A DNA stretch of 36,999 nucleotides from Cytophagaceae bacterium (GTDB taxonomy: Bacteria; Bacteroidota; Bacteroidia; Cytophagales; Spirosomataceae), in contig JAIYBU010000208.1 of NCBI GenBank assembly GCA_027488335.1, positions 1 to 36,999 of the forward strand, in the 5' to 3' direction. The notes below the pieces were generated by a model. The model did no database searches. It was not told the origin of the DNA and saw only the letters and a program-made list of their open reading frames with translations. Every line of letters starts with the position of its first letter. The first letter of the stretch is position 1. Positions 34,839 to 36,999 of this stretch are shown here, piece after piece. The translations under genes were made by a program, and so were the position numbers.

Positions 34839-35954
34839 ATGTCAAAACAAATAAACATTGCCATCGTTGGACTTGGCTTCGGAGCAGAATTTATTCCCAT
34901 TTATCAGCGTCACCCAAACGCAAATATGTATGCTATTTGCCAAAGAAACGTTGAAAAACTTAATGCTATTGGCGATACTTTTGGGGTTGATGTTCGCTAT
35001 TCCGATTATGACGAACTATTGAAAGACCCTAATATTGATGCAGTACATATCAACTCGCCAATTCCGAACCACGCTGAGCAGACTTTAAAGGCACTTTACG
35101 CAGGCAAACACGTGGCGTGTACAGTTCCGATGGCAACCTCGGTAGAAGATTGCAAAGCCATCGTAAATGCTTGTCGTGAAACTGGCAAAAAATATATGAT
35201 GATGGAAACTGTGGTTTATGCCCGTGAGTTTTTGTTTGTGAAAGAATTATACGAAAAAGGCGAGCTTGGAAAAGTACAATTCTTGAAAGCATCGCACCAA
35301 CAAGATATGGAAGGTTGGCCTGACTATTGGCCAGGTTTACCACCGATGCACTACGCGACACACTGCGTTGGGCCAGTAGCTGGTTTGTTGAGATTAGAGG
35401 CAGAATATGTTTCGTGCTTTGGTTCAGGAACAATTTCTGAAGATTTGATAAAAATACACAATTCACCATTTGCTGTTGAATCCGCACATATAAAATTCAA
35501 AAATAGTGATTTAAGTGCATACGTTTATCGCTCGTTGTTCGATGTGGCACGCCAATACCGTGAGAGTTTTGAGGTTTACGGCTCGAAAAAATCTTTCGAG
35601 TGGGCGTTGATTGAAAACGAACCGAACGTTATTCACACGGCCAAAAAGCCTGAGCCTGAGATTCCAGAGAAAGTAGAAACGCCTGATTATGCACACTTGC
35701 TTCCGCAGGAAATTCAATCTTTCACAGGAAAAGGTGTCTATGACCACGACGACAACACGCACCTAAGTTTTGCACAAGGTGGTGGACACGGTGGTTCTCA
35801 CCCACACTTAGCTCACGAATTTATTTCGGCTCTCATCGAAGACCGTGACCCATTCCCGAATGCTGTACAATCAGCCAACTGGACATCGGTTGGAATCTTG
35901 GCACACGAATCGGCCATGAAAGGTGGAGAAATTATTTATTTGCCTGAGTTTTGA
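34839..35954 (+). CDS. Gfo/Idh/MocA-family oxidoreductase
   Basis: 371 residues. N-terminal Rossmann NAD(P)-binding domain (IAIVGLGFGAEFIPIY, then YSDYDELLKDPNIDAVHINSPIPNHAE) and C-terminal alpha/beta domain. The family motif EKP, whose lysine contacts cofactor and substrate, is replaced by TVP (residues 95-97 in HVACTVPMAT), so this subfamily has an altered active site. A run of His residues (GGGHGGSHPHLAHEF) lies at about 311-325. The gene lies 5 bp after the epimerase-like gene, so the two products very likely act in one sugar pathway. Substrate unknown. Confidence 0.9.
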   Translation: MSKQINIAIVGLGFGAEFIPIYQRHPNANMYAICQRNVEKLNAIGDTFGVDVRYSDYDELLKDPNIDAVHINSPIPNHAEQTLKALYAGKHVACTVPMATSVEDCKAIVNACRETGKKYMMMETVVYAREFLFVKELYEKGELGKVQFLKASHQQDMEGWPDYWPGLPPMHYATHCVGPVAGLLRLEAEYVSCFGSGTISEDLIKIHNSPFAVESAHIKFKNSDLSAYVYRSLFDVARQYRESFEVYGSKKSFEWALIENEPNVIHTAKKPEPEIPEKVETPDYAHLLPQEIQSFTGKGVYDHDDNTHLSFAQGGGHGGSHPHLAHEFISALIEDRDPFPNAVQSANWTSVGILAHESAMKGGEIIYLPEF

Positions 35955-35979
35955 TTCACAGAAAAATTATCTGTTGTAT

Positions 35980-36009
35980 GGTAGAGACGTTGCATGCAAC
36001 GTCTCTACC
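35980..36009. repeat. Perfect 30-bp palindrome (GGTAGAGACGTTGCA and its complement)
   Basis: GGTAGAGACGTTGCA is followed directly by its exact reverse complement, with no loop. It is a known style of dispersed intergenic repeat in Bacteroidota and cyanobacteria. It sits between the oxidoreductase stop and the next gene, and may also act as a terminator or transcript-stabilising hairpin. Confidence 0.8.
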
Positions 36010-36061
36010 AATGTATCTTTTCAATATTCATAGGTTGCCTCCCTATCCAATTAAAAATCAA

Positions 36062-36999
36062 ATGAAAAAAATCGTTTTATTTCTAACTCTGATGCTCTCT
36101 TTTTCGAGCATTTTCGCCCAAACTGGCCGAAGGCTCGAAATCCTTTTCCTCGGCGATAACGGACATCATAAACCCATTGAGCGAGTTCCGACAATTATGG
36201 CAGCTCTCGGAAACCGAGGCATCAACTTTACTTACACCGATAAACTGGAGGATATTAACACCCAAAATTTATCGAAATATGATGCCTTGATGATTTTTGC
36301 GAACTGGGACGACATCACACCCGCTGCCGAAAAGGCTTTGCTCGACTACGTAGCTTCGGGAAAAGGTATTTTACCGATTCACTGTGCCTCTTATTGCTTC
36401 CGCAACTCACCTGAGTACGTAAAGATGGTTGGCGGTCAATTTTGGAGACACCGCATGGATACGATTCAAGTGAATACCGTTCAACCCAATCACATCATTA
36501 TGAAAGATTTGGGAACGATTCGAGTATTTGATGAAACGTATTTGCACAGTCAATTACAGCCCGATAATAACGTTTTACAAACGCGTGAAATCAAGGCTGA
36601 CCAAGCAAAAGATAAACCTGACGCTAAAACTGAGCCTTATACTTGGACCCGTAGCTATGGTAAAGGTCGTGTTTTCTACACCGCTTACGGTCATGATGAA
36701 AGAACTTGGACAAACGCTAATTTCCAAAAACTAATCGAAAATGGTATTCTTTGGGCAGTAAACGACGAAGCTCGTGCGGCTCATGCGGCATTAAGTCCGA
36801 AGCCATTTGAATATCGTGGAGCAAAATTGCCTAACTACGAAAAACGGCCAGGTGAGCAACTACAACAATTGGCTCTTACGCCCGAAGAATCAATGAAGCA
36901 CATTCAAGTACCTGCTGATTTTGATTTGAGTTTGTTTGCTGCCGAACCAAACGTAATGCACCCGATTGCGATGAGTTGGGACGAAAAAGGACGTTTGTA
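36062..36999 (+). CDS. ThuA domain fused to PVC-type dehydrogenase (partial, runs off the window)
   Basis: 312 codons are visible, open to the right edge. Signal peptide MKKIVLFLTLMLSFSSIFAQ, then a ThuA domain (about 22-235: LEILFLGDNGHHKPIERVP, DALMIFANWDDITPAAEKALLDYVASGKGILPIHCASYCF, YGKGRVFYTAYGHDERTW). After a linker the residues VPADFDLSLFAAEPNVMHPIAMSWDEKGRL begin the same dehydrogenase propeller as in the protein at 21874-25029 (VPAGYKIELFASE…). HEAT and cytochrome c domains are expected beyond the edge. It follows the Gfo/Idh/MocA gene after 107 bp containing a palindrome and is probably part of the same locus. Confidence 0.9.
   Translation, partial: MKKIVLFLTLMLSFSSIFAQTGRRLEILFLGDNGHHKPIERVPTIMAALGNRGINFTYTDKLEDINTQNLSKYDALMIFANWDDITPAAEKALLDYVASGKGILPIHCASYCFRNSPEYVKMVGGQFWRHRMDTIQVNTVQPNHIIMKDLGTIRVFDETYLHSQLQPDNNVLQTREIKADQAKDKPDAKTEPYTWTRSYGKGRVFYTAYGHDERTWTNANFQKLIENGILWAVNDEARAAHAALSPKPFEYRGAKLPNYEKRPGEQLQQLALTPEESMKHIQVPADFDLSLFAAEPNVMHPIAMSWDEKGRL

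Noticed and set aside
1..36999. tRNA/rRNA genes, CRISPR arrays, insertion sequences
   Set aside because: No T-loop-like conserved segments, regular spaced repeats, or transposase genes with terminal repeats were seen in the intergenic regions.

Overview
The window looks like chromosomal DNA of a member of Bacteroidota, most likely class Cytophagia (Spirosomaceae-like). The reasons are moderate-to-low GC, many secreted or lipoprotein glycan-active enzymes with short signal peptides ending in Ala-Gln, TAnnTTTG-type -7 boxes, few Shine-Dalgarno sites, and families common there (DUF2911, DUF4136, mqo, ThuA and PVC-type dehydrogenase/cytochrome c proteins). The rank assignment is an inference. I see no tRNA, rRNA, CRISPR array or insertion sequence.

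Layout. 0.1-6.1 kb: a vanadium-haloperoxidase/PAP2-type enzyme (-), a clan GH-D-like glycosidase broken by a one-base frameshift (+), a beta-propeller lipoprotein (-) and a DUF2911 protein (+). 6.3-8.5 kb: a YffB/ArsC-like protein overlapping a DinB-like protein, then two tandem DUF4136 lipoproteins. 8.7-12.1 kb: aroB, a dolichol-phosphate-mannose-synthase-like glycosyltransferase, a TerC-family membrane protein and a 132-bp nested inverted repeat. 12.1-16.7 kb: a 1277-residue SF1 helicase with a DUF4011-like N-terminus, and a small membrane protein. 16.9-19.5 kb: two FKBP-type isomerases (one lipoprotein, one without a signal peptide) downstream of a strikingly AT-rich three-gene operon: hotdog-like protein, acyl carrier protein, SGNH-like protein.

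19.8-26 kb is a glycan-degradation block: GH43, an alpha/beta esterase, then on the other strand ThuA followed by a giant SGNH + PVC-type dehydrogenase + HEAT + cytochrome c protein. 26.2-30.8 kb: a CAP-domain protein, a LysR regulator directly behind mqo, and divergent hutH. 30.8 kb to the end: a GH20 hexosaminidase, an AraC regulator, and divergently a ketose-epimerase-like TIM barrel, a Gfo/Idh/MocA oxidoreductase and a ThuA-dehydrogenase fusion that runs off the window.

How the genes fit together. The right-hand locus (AraC / epimerase / Gfo-Idh-MocA / ThuA-dehydrogenase) and the middle locus (ThuA + dehydrogenase-cytochrome c) look like two versions of an oxidative, probably 3-keto-sugar, route for glycosides; in one place ThuA and dehydrogenase are separate neighbours, in the other they are fused. 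The two least explained items are the AT-rich hotdog-ACP-SGNH operon, whose SGNH-like member carries Cys where the nucleophilic Ser is expected, and a pair of leader elements placed directly before the start codons of araC and the epimerase gene. Those two copies share a 17-bp core and a small hairpin with two compensatory base-pair changes.
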